Positions 21,430 to 30,708 are shown, numbered from the stretch's first letter. The stretch is DNA of 64,000 nt from Pseudomonas sp. REP124 (GCF_020164475.1 NZ_JAIQWX010000001.1:1-64000); one strand, 5' to 3'. Numbers and translations are program-made. The notes: generated from the sequence alone by a model not told the origin.

Positions 21430-21924
21430 CTATCGACCATGCGCCGCATCGGCCAATTGCCCGGCATCGACCCGCACAAAGACCGAGTCGCCCACTGCCG
21501 TCAGTACCTCGCCGGCGAACACTTCGCAGATCACCCGGGTCTTGCGCCCGACGTCGCCTTCCACTCTGGCCCGCAATGTCAGCGGCACGCCCATGGGGGT
21601 GGGTTTGATGAACTTGATGCCCAGGTTGCCGGTGACGCAGTTGATGCGCGGCAGGCTGGCGACTTCGCGCTGTTCGGCGCGGTAGTGCCAGGCCATGGCG
21701 GTCCAGTTGGAATGGCAGTCCACCAGCATCGCGATCAGGCCGCCGTAGACCAGGTCCGGCCAGCCGCAGTACTTGTCTTCCGGCACATGTTCGGCCACGA
21801 CATGGGTGCCGTCCTCGTGCCAGTAACTTTTGATGTGCAGCCCGTGGGGATTGCTGGCGCCGCAGCCGTAGCAGACGCCGTCGGGGGCTGCCGTGTCTTG
21901 AAGGGAGGTGTCGTGGGTGGTCAT
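21430..21924 (-). CDS. PaaI-type hotdog thioesterase
   Basis: A 164-residue hotdog-fold protein. CYGCGASNPHGLHIKSY near the N-terminus and DLVYGGLIAMLVDCHSNW (catalytic helix) are characteristic of the PaaI/YbgC-like thioesterases with a Cys-rich leader. The usual VHGG reads VYGG, so the His is replaced by Tyr. GNLGIKFIKPTPMGVPLTL follows as the core strands. The start at 21924 (MTTHDTS) is favoured; an ATG at 21984 is possible but adds an unusual leader. The substrate, an acyl-CoA, is unknown. Confidence 0.8.
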   Translation of the reverse strand: MTTHDTSLQDTAAPDGVCYGCGASNPHGLHIKSYWHEDGTHVVAEHVPEDKYCGWPDLVYGGLIAMLVDCHSNWTAMAWHYRAEQREVASLPRINCVTGNLGIKFIKPTPMGVPLTLRARVEGDVGRKTRVICEVFAGEVLTAVGDSVFVRVDAGQLADAAHGR

Positions 21925-21997
21925 GCCGGGATCATCCTCGAAAGTGGAAGCCCCGATTGTTAGGCAATTCGCACCATAACGCACCCCCTGTAGCGTT

Positions 21998-22915
21998 TCA
22001 GCGGCGTGCCGAATGCTGTTGCGGCGCCAGGAAAGCGTCGTGGAAGTAGGTGCGAAACGCCTGCATCGCCGGACTGAATTCGCGCTCGCGGTGCCAGGCC
22101 AGGCCGACGCTCATGGGGGTGACCTTGTCGGTGATGGTCACGGTTTCGATACGTTTACCTTCCAGCGACCACGGGCGGTGCACCAGGTCGGAGAGAATTG
22201 CCACGCCGCTGCCGTTGGCCACCATGCTGCGAACCGCTTCCACCGAACTGGTGCGGACCCGTACGTTGGGCTGCTGATGGGCATGTTCCCAGTAGCGCAT
22301 GGCGCTTTGTTCGGCTTCGTCGACGGTCAGCAGGATGAACGGCTCCCTCGCCACATCGGCAAGGCTCACCGCCGAGCGCTCGCACAAAGGGTGGTGGCTG
22401 GGCAGCCACAGCCGGCGTTCGGAGTTGAACAGGGTTTCAGAGACGATGTCCGGGTGCGTCAGGTTCGCCGTGAGCACCACCGCCATGTCGAATTCGCCCT
22501 CCAGCAGGCCTTGCTCGATGGCCTGGCGTTCCCGTTCGTGGACTTCGATGGCCACGTCCGGGTGCCAGTGTTCCAGGCGTTGCAGATGGTGCGGCAGGAA
22601 GTAACCGATCACCGTGTAACTGGCCGCCACCCGCAACAGGCCACTGGCGCGCACGTCCGGCAGCGGGCTGTTCAGCGCATCATCGACGCTGCGCAGGATC
22701 ACGTAGGCCCGATTGAGAAAATGCCGCCCGGCATCGGTCAGGCTCATGCCCTGGGCGGAGCGCTGGAACAACAGCGCGCCGAGCATGCCCTCCAGCTCCT
22801 TGATCGCGGTGGTCACCGCCGACTGGGAAATATTCAAATGGATCGCCGCCTGGGAGATCTGCCCGATCTCGGCAGTGGCGACGAAATAGCGAACCTGGCG
22901 CAGGGTCAGTGACAT
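21998..22915 (-). CDS. LysR-type regulator, probably of the pxp operon
   Basis: A 305-residue LTTR. The winged HTH is at residues 1-60 (LRQVRYFVATAEIGQISQAA, then SQSAVTTAIKELEGMLG), followed by a periplasmic-binding-like effector domain. GGAG lies 5 nt upstream of the start. It is divergent from pxpA with about 159 nt between starts. That gap contains three copies of TGTTTTTCAGA, which may be its operators. The divergent layout suggests it controls the 5-oxoproline utilisation operon, with the pathway substrate as the probable effector; this is inferred. Confidence 0.85.
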   Translation of the reverse strand: MSLTLRQVRYFVATAEIGQISQAAIHLNISQSAVTTAIKELEGMLGALLFQRSAQGMSLTDAGRHFLNRAYVILRSVDDALNSPLPDVRASGLLRVAASYTVIGYFLPHHLQRLEHWHPDVAIEVHERERQAIEQGLLEGEFDMAVVLTANLTHPDIVSETLFNSERRLWLPSHHPLCERSAVSLADVAREPFILLTVDEAEQSAMRYWEHAHQQPNVRVRTSSVEAVRSMVANGSGVAILSDLVHRPWSLEGKRIETVTITDKVTPMSVGLAWHREREFSPAMQAFRTYFHDAFLAPQQHSARR

Positions 22916-22938
22916 GAAAGCTCCGGTCGATGAGTTCC

Positions 22939-22984
22939 TGTTTTTCAGAAGCGATGTGTTTTTCAGAGCTATCTGTTTTTCAGA
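22939..22984. promoter_or_regulatory. Three direct 11-mer repeats in the LysR-pxpA gap
   Basis: TGTTTTTCAGA occurs at 22939-22949, 22957-22967 and 22974-22984, with starts 18 and 17 nt apart. All copies are on one strand and lie just upstream of the LysR start and about 90 nt before pxpA. The even spacing (slightly under two helical turns) suggests a protein-binding array or a small slippage-type tandem repeat. Confidence 0.7.
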
Positions 22985-23074
22985 AGATGCCCCCTCTGAT
23001 AATAGATTTTCCCAAGGGGTCGGCTGGAATTTAACGTGGCCTGCATGAAGTCACAAGCGTCAGGAGCAAGCGTC

Positions 23075-23833
23075 ATGCAGGCAGTAGATTTCAATTCGGA
23101 CATGGGCGAAGGCTTCGGGCCGTGGACCATCGGCGACGGCGTCGACAACGAACTGATGGGCTTCATCAGCTCGGCCAACGTCGCCACCGGCTTCCATGCC
23201 GGCGACCCCGGCACCATGCGTCGCACGGTCGAGCAGGCCAAGCGCCTGGGCGTGGCCGTCGGGGCCCATCCGGGCTTTCGCGACCTGGTCGGCTTCGGCC
23301 GTCGCCACATCAATGCACCGGCCCAGGAGCTGGTGGACGACATGCTCTATCAGCTGGGCGCCCTGCGCGAACTCGCCAAGGTTCAAGGCGTGGCCCTGCA
23401 ACACATAAAACCCCACGGCGCGCTCTACATGCACCTGGCCCGGGACGAGGAAGCGGCGCGTTTGCTGGTGGAAAACCTGCAGCGCCTGGAGCCCGAGCTG
23501 CTGCTGTATTGCATGCCCGACTCGGCCATCTGGCGCATCGCCACGGAACTCGGCCAACCGGTGATTCGCGAGTTCTATGCCGACCGCGAGTACGACCTCA
23601 GCGGCTCCATCGTCTTCACCCGCAACGTGCGTGCCTACGACCCGGCGCAGGTAGCGGCGCGGGTACTGCGCGCCTGCCAGCAGGGCGTGGTGCGCACCGT
23701 GGAGGGCGAGGACCTGGCGATCGAATTCGACTCCATCTGCTTGCACAGCGACACACCCGGCGCACTGGCGCTGGTCGAGGCCACCCGCAAAGCGTTGGAC
23801 GGCGCGGGGATCAAGGTGCGCGCACCGCGATAA
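23075..23833 (+). CDS. pxpA: 5-oxoprolinase subunit A (LamB/YcsF family)
   Basis: A 252-residue protein of the LamB/YcsF family. It opens with the signature [14 protein letters not shown] and continues with [15 protein letters not shown] and the [11 protein letters not shown] motif. PxpA acts with PxpB and PxpC in ATP-dependent cleavage of 5-oxoproline to glutamate in the cytoplasm. The start at 23075 has AGGAG 8 nt upstream; an in-frame GTG at 23036 is less likely. It heads a six-gene operon, with a 114-nt gap to the biotin carrier gene. Confidence 0.92.
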   Translation: MQAVDFNSDMGEGFGPWTIGDGVDNELMGFISSANVATGFHAGDPGTMRRTVEQAKRLGVAVGAHPGFRDLVGFGRRHINAPAQELVDDMLYQLGALRELAKVQGVALQHIKPHGALYMHLARDEEAARLLVENLQRLEPELLLYCMPDSAIWRIATELGQPVIREFYADREYDLSGSIVFTRNVRAYDPAQVAARVLRACQQGVVRTVEGEDLAIEFDSICLHSDTPGALALVEATRKALDGAGIKVRAPR

Positions 23834-23947
23834 CCCACATCGCAACGCAATAACCAACAAGAACCACCTGGCACACAGACGTCAGGGTTTGCATCACACA
23901 CAGATTTTTTTGCCTGCCTTTCTACAACTATTCCAAGAGGAACAGAC

Positions 23948-24193
23948 ATGGCGCAGCACACAGTCATCACCCCGTTGCCGGGGACCTTCTACCGCAAAGC
24001 CACCCCGGACTCGCCGAACTACGTCGAGGCCGGTGCCCAGGTCAGCGCCGACACGGTGATCGGCCTGATCGAGGTCATGAAGCAGTTTTCCGAACTGACC
24101 GCCGGCATGGCAGGGCGCCTTGACGCGTTTCTGGTCGAAGACGGTGATCCGGTGGAGCCGGGTCAGGTCATCGCCACACTCGAAGACGCGTGA
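23948..24193 (+). CDS. Biotin carboxyl carrier-like protein
   Basis: An 81-residue biotinyl/lipoyl-domain protein. The biotin attachment site is LIEVMKQF, with Lys in the canonical xMKx position, and the flanking strands (TPLPGTFYRKA, GDPVEPGQVIATLED) complete the fold. It lacks the long N-terminal part of housekeeping AccB. AAGAGG lies upstream of the start. Ten nucleotides separate it from the biotin carboxylase gene, so the two form a carboxylase pair specific to this operon. Confidence 0.9.
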   Translation: MAQHTVITPLPGTFYRKATPDSPNYVEAGAQVSADTVIGLIEVMKQFSELTAGMAGRLDAFLVEDGDPVEPGQVIATLEDA

Positions 24194-24203
24194 GGGCACG
24201 ACC

Positions 24204-25577
24204 ATGACTCAAGGCATACGTAAATTGCTGATCGCCAACCGTGGCGAAATTGCCGTGCGGATCATCCGTGCCGCGAAAGCGCTGGGGATCCCCACCGTGG
24301 CGGCGTGCAGCGAAGCAGACGTCGATTCCCAGGCCGCGCGCATGGCCGACGAGGTGCACATCCTTGGCCCGGCCCGCGCCGACAAGAGCTACCTCAATGT
24401 CGAAGCGCTGCTCGGCGCCCTGAAGGCCACCGGCGCCAACGCGGTCCACCCGGGCTACGGCTTTCTCTCGGAGAACGCCGAATTCGCCGAAGCGGTGCAA
24501 GCCGCCGGGGCGATTTTCGTCGGCCCAAGCCCGGAGACTATTCGGCGCATGGGCGACAAGGCCGAAGCCCGGCGCACCGCACAAGCGGCGGGCGTGCCGG
24601 TGGTACCCGGCTCCCCCGATGAACTGTTCGATGTGGAATCGGCACTCAAAGCCGCCGAATCCGTCGGCTTCCCGCTGCTGATCAAGGCCTCGGCCGGTGG
24701 CGGCGGACGCGGGATTCGCCTGGCGGAAAACCCGCAGCAGTTAAGCGAAGAATTCCCCCGTTCCCAGCGCGAAGCCCAGGCCGCGTTCGGCAACGGCGCG
24801 GTGTATCTGGAGCGTTTCATCGGCAAGGCCCGGCACATCGAAGTGCAGGTGCTGGGCGATGGCAAGCACGCGGTGCACCTGTTTGAGCGCGAGTGTTCGC
24901 TGCAACGCCGTCGGCAGAAGATCTTCGAAGAGGCGCCGTCGCCGGTTCTTGATGCACAGCAGCGCGAGACTCTTTGCGCGAGTGCCGTGCGCCTGACCGA
25001 GGCCTTGGGTTATCAGGGCGCTGGCACCCTTGAGTATCTGTACGACGACGCCACCGGCGAGTTTTTCTTCATCGAGATGAACACGCGGATCCAGGTGGAG
25101 CACCCGGTCAGCGAGCTGATCACCGGCATCGATCTGGTCCAGGCCATGCTGCGCATCGCCGGTGGCGAACCGCTGGGCCTCAAGCAAAGCGATATCCGGC
25201 TCAACGGCGCGGCCCTGCAAATGCGCCTGAACGCCGAAGACCCGGCGCGGGATTTCTTCCCAAGCCCGGGGCTGGTGCAAGCGCTGAACTGGCCGCAAGG
25301 CGAGGGCGTGCGCGTCGACAGCCATCTGTATGAAGGCTACCGGGTGCCGCCATACTATGATTCGCTGCTGGCCAAGCTGATTGTCCATGGCAGCGATCGC
25401 GCCGAAGCCCTGGCCCGCGCGCGACTGGCCGTGGAGCAGACCACGCTCACCGGCATGGCCAGCACCTTGGCTCTGCACGGCGAGCTGCTGGAGCAACCCT
25501 GGTTGCACACCGCCGACTTCCACACCGGCACTTTGGAAACCTGGCTGGCCGAGCGCCGCAGCGGAGGTGAAGCATGA
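24204..25577 (+). CDS. Biotin carboxylase (AccC-type)
   Basis: A 457-residue biotin carboxylase. N-terminal KLLIANRGEIAVRIIRAAK, HPGYGFLSENAEFA, the glycine-rich ATP loop KASAGGGGRGIR, and the catalytic EMNTRIQVEHPVSE are all visible. It carboxylates the biotin of a carrier using ATP and bicarbonate. GAGG lies about 9 nt upstream of the start at 24204. Its stop overlaps the pxpB start (ATGA). Its presence inside a pxp operon, not beside accA/accD, suggests a dedicated carboxylation of an operon-specific substrate. Confidence 0.9.
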   Translation: MTQGIRKLLIANRGEIAVRIIRAAKALGIPTVAACSEADVDSQAARMADEVHILGPARADKSYLNVEALLGALKATGANAVHPGYGFLSENAEFAEAVQAAGAIFVGPSPETIRRMGDKAEARRTAQAAGVPVVPGSPDELFDVESALKAAESVGFPLLIKASAGGGGRGIRLAENPQQLSEEFPRSQREAQAAFGNGAVYLERFIGKARHIEVQVLGDGKHAVHLFERECSLQRRRQKIFEEAPSPVLDAQQRETLCASAVRLTEALGYQGAGTLEYLYDDATGEFFFIEMNTRIQVEHPVSELITGIDLVQAMLRIAGGEPLGLKQSDIRLNGAALQMRLNAEDPARDFFPSPGLVQALNWPQGEGVRVDSHLYEGYRVPPYYDSLLAKLIVHGSDRAEALARARLAVEQTTLTGMASTLALHGELLEQPWLHTADFHTGTLETWLAERRSGGEA

Positions 25578-26446
25578 GCAGTCCGATTCGCTACAGCTTT
25601 GGCGCTGACGAACACCTGTTTGCCGAAGTCAGCGACAGCATGTCCCTGGAAGCCTTCTTCAAGGGCATGGCGGTCACCCGTGCGGTGGAGCGTCTGGCCC
25701 TCGATGGCGTGCTCGACGTGTGCCTGGCCAACGCCTCGTTCCAGATCCGTTTCGACCCGGACCGTATCGCCCCGGCCGATCTGCTTGAAGCGGTGAAGGG
25801 CGCCGAAGCCGAGGCCGTGGCCGAGCGCACCCTGCACACCCGGATCATCGAGATTCCGGTGCTCTACAACGATCCCTGGACCCACGAAACCCTGATGCGC
25901 TTTCGCGACCGTCATCAGGACCCGAGCGCCACGGATCTGGAATACGCCGCACGAATCAACGGCCTGGCCGATGTCGAGGCGTTCATCGCCGCCCACAGTG
26001 GCGCGCCGTGGTTCGTCTCGATGGTGGGTTTCGTGGCGGGTCTGCCGTTCATGTTCCAGATGGTCGAACGCGAACGCCAGTTGCAGGTACCCAAGTACCT
26101 GCGGCCGCGCACCGACACACCGAAACTGACCCTGGGCCATGGCGGCTGCTTCGGTTGCATCTACTCGGTGCGTGGCGCCGGTGGCTACCAGATGTTCGGC
26201 GTGACCCCGGCACCAATCTACGATCCGCAGCAGAACCTGGCGTACCTGAAGGAACACATGGTGTTCTTCCGTCCCGGCGACATCGTGCAGTTCAAGCCGA
26301 TGGACCGCGAGGCCTATGACCAGGCGGTGGCCGAGGTCGAAGCGGGGCGCTTCGATCTGCGCATCCGTCCGGTGGAATTCTCGCTCGATGCGTTCCTCGC
26401 CGACCCGATCGGCTATCCCAAGTCGCTGCAGGAGGTGCTGGCATGA
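25574..26446 (+). CDS. pxpB: 5-oxoprolinase subunit B (KipI/AHS1 family)
   Basis: A 290-residue AHS1-domain protein. The core FVSMVGFVAGLPFMF and the glycine-rich LTLGHGGCFGCIYSVRGAGG are typical, and GDIVQFKPMDRE closes the domain. PxpB homologues pair with PxpC, and fused AHS1-AHS2 occurs in urea carboxylase. It overlaps the genes on both sides by ATGA, showing tight translational coupling. It is longer than Bacillus KipI (about 240 residues), with a slightly extended N-terminal part. Confidence 0.9.
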   Translation: MSSPIRYSFGADEHLFAEVSDSMSLEAFFKGMAVTRAVERLALDGVLDVCLANASFQIRFDPDRIAPADLLEAVKGAEAEAVAERTLHTRIIEIPVLYNDPWTHETLMRFRDRHQDPSATDLEYAARINGLADVEAFIAAHSGAPWFVSMVGFVAGLPFMFQMVERERQLQVPKYLRPRTDTPKLTLGHGGCFGCIYSVRGAGGYQMFGVTPAPIYDPQQNLAYLKEHMVFFRPGDIVQFKPMDREAYDQAVAEVEAGRFDLRIRPVEFSLDAFLADPIGYPKSLQEVLA

Positions 26447-27417
26447 TCAAGGTACTCAAACCCGGTCTGGCCACCTCGGTGCAGGACCTTGGCCGCGAAG
26501 GCTATTACCACCTGGGCATCCCGCCTTCCGGAGCGCTGGACCAGTACGCCCTGAGCGCGGCCAACCAGTTGGTGGGCAACCCGGCCAATTCGGCGGCGCT
26601 GGAATGCACGCTGCTGGGGCCGGAGCTGGAATTCACGCAGGATGCGCTGGTGGCGGTGTGCGGTGCGCACATGACGCCGAAGGTCGATGGCGTGGACATG
26701 CACCTGGACACCGCCTTCGAGGTGAAGGCCGGGCAGGTGTTGCGTTTCGATTTCCCCAAGGCTGGCGCCCGGGCTTATCTGGCGGTGGCCGGCGGCATCG
26801 ATGTGCCGGTGGTGCTCGGCAGCCGTTCCACCTATGCGCTGGGGGCGCTGGGCGGTTTTCAGGGGCGCAGGCTGGCGGTCGGTGACGAATTGCCGGTGGG
26901 CGTCGCCAGCGGCAAGGGCCGCGTCGGGGCCAGTCTGCCCATGGCGCTGCGTCAGTCGCTGGGCGGGGAAATCACCCTGCGGGTGGTGCCGGGGCTGTAC
27001 TACGACCGCTTGACCCCAGCGGCGGCGGACAGCTTTTTCGCCGAAGCCTGGACCGTCGGCTCGGAAGCGGATCGCATCGGTTATCGCTTCAAGGGCGGCA
27101 GTCCGCTGAGCTTCCAGCCTCGCGAGCAGCCGTTCGGTGCCGGTTCCGATCCTTCGAACATTGTCGACAGCTGTTACCCCATCGGTTCGATCCAGGTGCC
27201 GGCAGGTCTGGAACCCATCGTGCTGCACCGCGATGCGGTGTCCGGTGGCGGCTACGCGATGATCGGCACGGTGATCAGCGCCGACCTCGACCTGATCGGC
27301 CAGATGCAACCCAACCAGAAGGCCCGCTTCGTCGCGGTGACCCTGGAAGAGGCACTGGAAGCCCGACGTTCCTACAAGAAAAAACTCAGCTGCCTGAGCA
27401 AGCTGTTCCCTTCCTGA
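26443..27417 (+). CDS. pxpC: 5-oxoprolinase subunit C (KipA/AHS2 family)
   Basis: A 324-residue AHS2-domain protein. The signature KPGLATSVQDLGREGYYHLG opens it, and PPSGALDQYALSAANQLVGN and AYLAVAGGIDVPVVLGSRST follow. PxpC forms a complex with PxpB in ATP-dependent 5-oxoproline cleavage. Its start overlaps the pxpB stop (ATGA). A hairpin with a TTCG loop follows before the permease gene. Confidence 0.92.
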   Translation: MIKVLKPGLATSVQDLGREGYYHLGIPPSGALDQYALSAANQLVGNPANSAALECTLLGPELEFTQDALVAVCGAHMTPKVDGVDMHLDTAFEVKAGQVLRFDFPKAGARAYLAVAGGIDVPVVLGSRSTYALGALGGFQGRRLAVGDELPVGVASGKGRVGASLPMALRQSLGGEITLRVVPGLYYDRLTPAAADSFFAEAWTVGSEADRIGYRFKGGSPLSFQPREQPFGAGSDPSNIVDSCYPIGSIQVPAGLEPIVLHRDAVSGGGYAMIGTVISADLDLIGQMQPNQKARFVAVTLEEALEARRSYKKKLSCLSKLFPS

Positions 27418-27463
27418 TTCTGCCCGCCGCACGGCGCGGGTAAAGCCAAAAGACCAGCCAACG

Positions 27464-27479
27464 CCGCACTTCGGTGCGG
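27464..27479 (+). other. UUCG hairpin between pxpC and the permease gene
   Basis: CCGCAC-TTCG-GTGCGG gives a 6-bp stem with the extra-stable UUCG tetraloop, 46 nt after pxpC. No T-run follows, so partial termination or mRNA stabilisation is more likely than full termination. Confidence 0.55.
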
Positions 27480-27528
27480 TGGCGGCTGCCCGCGCTTCAA
27501 CCTCTGACTGGTTTTGGAGATCACGCAT

Positions 27529-28851
27529 ATGGCTGCTTTATCGCAATCGAGTCAAACCGGGCAGGACCCGGCCAATCACCCCGTTCCTACCGAAGCGCGC
27601 ATGGGCCGACTGTCGCTGACCATGGCCTGGTGGGCGGTGTGCAGCGCGATGTTCTACATCGTGGTCGGGGCGTCCCTGGCGCTGTCCTACGGCGCGCGCA
27701 ATGCGCTGATCGGCATGGTGTTGTCGGTGATCAGCTACGGGCTGGTCAACAGCGTGCTCAGCCGCTTCGCGGTGCGCAGCGGCTTGTCGGTGGCGTTATT
27801 CTCGCGGCTGCTGTTCGGCAGTACCGGAGCGTGCCTGGCGACACTGATCTTCTTCTCCACGGCGATCTATTACGCGGTGTTCGAGGGCTCGGTGATCGCC
27901 GTGGCACTCAATCATCTGTACCCGGAGCTGGTATATCCGCTGGCCGCGCTGCTGGTGGTGCTGTACAGCGTGCCTATGATTCAGGGCAGCGTGCAGCACT
28001 GGCTGGACAAGCTCAACGGCGTGCTGCTGCCGGTGTACCTCGGCGGCCTGCTGGTGGCGGTGGGCTTGTCGATCAGCCGTTACGGCTACCAGTCGCAATG
28101 GCTGGATTTCGGCCCGGCGACGCCCGCTGCGTTCGGCTGGTGGGACTGCTTCGTGGCCTACATGGGCGTGTGGATCCTGATGCTGTTCACCTTCGACTAC
28201 GCCCGTTTCGGCAAACCGGATGACGCCGAATACCACGGTCGCTGGAACTTCGGCATGCCGTTCTACATGGTGACCTTCCTGCTCAATGGCGCGGCGGGCA
28301 TCTACCTGGTTAGCAGCATTCCCCACGAAGGTGCGCTGAACGAGGTGTCGGTGGTCATGGCGATCCTGCAGTTGATGGGCCTGTGGGGGCTGCTGTTCGT
28401 CTGGGCCACGCAAACCCGGATCAACACCGCCAACTACTACCTGGCGACCCTGAACATGCAGGCCTTCTTCGCCCGCTTCGGCCTGCGTGCCTCGTACCTG
28501 GTGTGGGCGGTGGCAGTGGGGGTGATCGTCTACGGGCTGATGCTGGCGGATGTGTTTGCCTACCTGCTCAAGGCGTTGGCCTATCAGGGGATCTTCGTGG
28601 TGGCCTGGGTGGGCGTGGCGCTGGCGCAGATTGTCTATGGACGTTATGACGCCGGGTCGCTGGAGCGGGTGTCGGCGTTCAATCCAGTGGGGCTGAGTGC
28701 GTGGTTTGGGGCTACGGCGTTGGGGCTGGCGCTGATGTTTTCGGCCGGTGGCTTGAGCAGCTTTTCCGCGCCGGCGACGGTGGTGGTGGCTTTTGTGTTG
28801 CAGGCGGGGCTGGCGCGTCGGGGGCGGGTGCAGGTGGGGGTGGTGCAGTAG
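27529..28851 (+). CDS. NCS1/cytosine-permease-like transporter
   Basis: A 440-residue membrane protein of the NCS1 nucleobase-cation symporter group. MAWWAVCSAMFYIVVGASLALSYGARNAL marks TM1, and about 12 hydrophobic helices can be counted. The start at 27529 has GGAG 9 nt upstream; a TTG five codons earlier is possible. As last gene of the pxp operon it is the best candidate for uptake of 5-oxoproline or a related cyclic amide. That assignment is inferred from context. Confidence 0.8.
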   Translation: MAALSQSSQTGQDPANHPVPTEARMGRLSLTMAWWAVCSAMFYIVVGASLALSYGARNALIGMVLSVISYGLVNSVLSRFAVRSGLSVALFSRLLFGSTGACLATLIFFSTAIYYAVFEGSVIAVALNHLYPELVYPLAALLVVLYSVPMIQGSVQHWLDKLNGVLLPVYLGGLLVAVGLSISRYGYQSQWLDFGPATPAAFGWWDCFVAYMGVWILMLFTFDYARFGKPDDAEYHGRWNFGMPFYMVTFLLNGAAGIYLVSSIPHEGALNEVSVVMAILQLMGLWGLLFVWATQTRINTANYYLATLNMQAFFARFGLRASYLVWAVAVGVIVYGLMLADVFAYLLKALAYQGIFVVAWVGVALAQIVYGRYDAGSLERVSAFNPVGLSAWFGATALGLALMFSAGGLSSFSAPATVVVAFVLQAGLARRGRVQVGVVQ

Positions 28852-28865
28852 TAAAAGAAGTATCT

Positions 28866-28972
28866 CTGGCGAGGGGGCTTGTCGAAACGTCGCACTGCCC
28901 CGTTGGACTGCGCAGCAGTCCCATCTTTTTGGGGCCGCTTCGCAGCCCAACGGGGGTAACCCCCCTCGCCAC
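28866..28972. repeat. Nested inverted repeat (REP-like element of a different family)
   Basis: TGGCGAGGGGG and CCCCCTCGCCA form the outer arms, and CCCCGTTGG with CCAACGGGG the inner ones. This element differs in sequence from the GAGCGAGCTTGCTCGCGA family seen elsewhere. It fills most of the 153-nt gap after the permease and probably forms a bidirectional transcription end. Confidence 0.75.
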
Positions 28973-29004
28973 AAGGTATGTGTTCCGCTTAACTAACTGT
29001 TTGT

Positions 29005-30708
29005 TCAGACCGGCTGCTCAACCCTGCGATGCAACCACCGCGCTTCGCTCTGCAACTCCAGCACCTGCCAATGAAACCGCTCCAGCGACGCGTTGTGCCC
29101 GACGCTGATCAGAATCGTCTCCGGCAACGTCTGCTTGAGCAATTGATAACACCGCGCCTCGTTCGCCGCATCCAGCGCCGAACTGCTCTCGTCCAGAAAC
29201 AGCACCGAAGGCCGAGCCAGCAGGGCGCGGACGAAGGCGCAGCGTTGCTGTTCGCCGACGCTCAGGGTCTGCGACCAGTCGTGCTCCTGATCCAGTTGCT
29301 CGCTCAGGTGCTGCAGGCCGATTTGCTGCATGGTCTGGCGCAGGGTGGCGTCGGCTTCGTGATCCGGCGGGTTGGGGTACCACAGCGCTTCGCGCAGGCT
29401 GCCCAGGGGCAGGTAGGGTTTTTGCGAGAGGGTCAGGGCGCGACTGCGGTCATAGCTGATGGAACCGCTGGCATGGGGCCAGAGCCCTGTGAGGGTGCGG
29501 ATGAAGGTCGATTTTCCATAGCCCGACGGTGCGCTGATCAGCAGGCTGTCGCCGGGCTTGAGGGAAAGATTGAAGCCATCGAACAGGCGGCGGCCGTTGG
29601 GCAGCCAGATGTCCAGATCCTTGATCTCCAGGCCTTCGACCTGATGGCCGGCGACCACATTCGACTGCACCTCGACCTTGTCCAGGCGCTCCTGGAAACC
29701 GATCAACCGGTCGATCACCGATTTCCACGCCGACAGCTCCGGGAACACCTCCACCAGATAGGCGATAGCCGAGTGCACTTCGCCGAAGGCGGCGCTGATC
29801 TGGGTCAGGCGTCCCAAGGGGAAGGCGCCAGCGAAGAACTGCGGCGCCATGATGAACATCGGGATGACCGTGGCGCTGCGCAGATAGAAAGTCGAGTAGC
29901 CCATGATCAGCTTCTGCTTTTTCACCAGCGCCCAGAAGTTCACCAGCGCCGCTTCCAGGCGTTGATTGAACCGCTGGTTTTCAACCGCTTCGCCCTTGTA
30001 CAGAGCCACCGAATCGGCGTTCTCCCGCAGGCGCATCAGCGAGAAACGAAAGTCCGCTTCGCGCCGTTGTTGCAGGAAGTTCAGTCGCGGCAAGGCTCGA
30101 CCCAGCCAGAACGCCAGCCCGGTGCCGGCCAGCGCATAGACAATCGCGATCCACACCAACAATCCCGGGATGACCACCGAATCACCGGCGAATGGCACGC
30201 TGACCAAAGCCGAGGCCTGCCAGATGATGTGCAGGAAGGAGAACAGCGAGACCACCGAGGTCAAAAGGCCCAGGGTCAGTTTCAACGATTTGACGATGAA
30301 CAGATCGATGTCTTCGGCGATCCGCTGGTCGGGGTTGTCGACTTCGGTCTCGGTCAGTTTGAGTTTCTGGTAACGCTGGCTGCCCAGCCATTGCTCGAGC
30401 AGGTTGTGGGTGGCCCAGCGACGCCAGCGCAACGTCAGCTTCTGCTGGAAGTGAAACGCGGCGACGGTAAAGGTGGCAGTGCCGATCTGCAGCAGGATGA
30501 ACTGCACGCTGCCGACGATGAAACCGTGGTAATCCAGGGCCTGCAAGGCGTTGTAGAAGTGCAGGTTCCAGAAGTTGGTCAGGATGTTGACCCCCACCAG
30601 GCACAGGGTCATCACCACCGTGGCCACCAGCAACAGCCAGGCCCGGTACTTTTCTTCCGAGGCCCAGAAAGGCCGTGCGAGACGCCAGAAATTGCGGAGT
30701 GTTTGCAT
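29005..30708 (-). CDS. YddA/SbmA-like ABC transporter (fused permease and ATPase)
   Basis: A 567-residue half-transporter. The N-terminal membrane domain opens with FWRLARPFWASEEKYRAWLL and TNFWNLHFYNALQ, a signature of the YddA/SbmA-BacA group. The C-terminal ATPase has Walker A SAPSGYGKSTF, signature LSVGEQQRCAF and Walker B VLFLDESSSALD. Members of this group move peptides or related compounds. It lies just beyond the FhuF-like gene, divergent from it. Position next to the siderophore locus suggests export or uptake of the peptide or its ferric form; this is inferred. GGCCCGACAAGACC precedes the start, a weak ribosome site. Confidence 0.85.
   Translation of the reverse strand: MQTLRNFWRLARPFWASEEKYRAWLLLVATVVMTLCLVGVNILTNFWNLHFYNALQALDYHGFIVGSVQFILLQIGTATFTVAAFHFQQKLTLRWRRWATHNLLEQWLGSQRYQKLKLTETEVDNPDQRIAEDIDLFIVKSLKLTLGLLTSVVSLFSFLHIIWQASALVSVPFAGDSVVIPGLLVWIAIVYALAGTGLAFWLGRALPRLNFLQQRREADFRFSLMRLRENADSVALYKGEAVENQRFNQRLEAALVNFWALVKKQKLIMGYSTFYLRSATVIPMFIMAPQFFAGAFPLGRLTQISAAFGEVHSAIAYLVEVFPELSAWKSVIDRLIGFQERLDKVEVQSNVVAGHQVEGLEIKDLDIWLPNGRRLFDGFNLSLKPGDSLLISAPSGYGKSTFIRTLTGLWPHASGSISYDRSRALTLSQKPYLPLGSLREALWYPNPPDHEADATLRQTMQQIGLQHLSEQLDQEHDWSQTLSVGEQQRCAFVRALLARPSVLFLDESSSALDAANEARCYQLLKQTLPETILISVGHNASLERFHWQVLELQSEARWLHRRVEQPV

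Noticed and set aside
23834..23947. Sigma-54 promoter before the biotin carrier gene (TGGCAC then TTTGCA)
   Set aside because: The spacing between the two elements is about 12 nt in place of the required 5.
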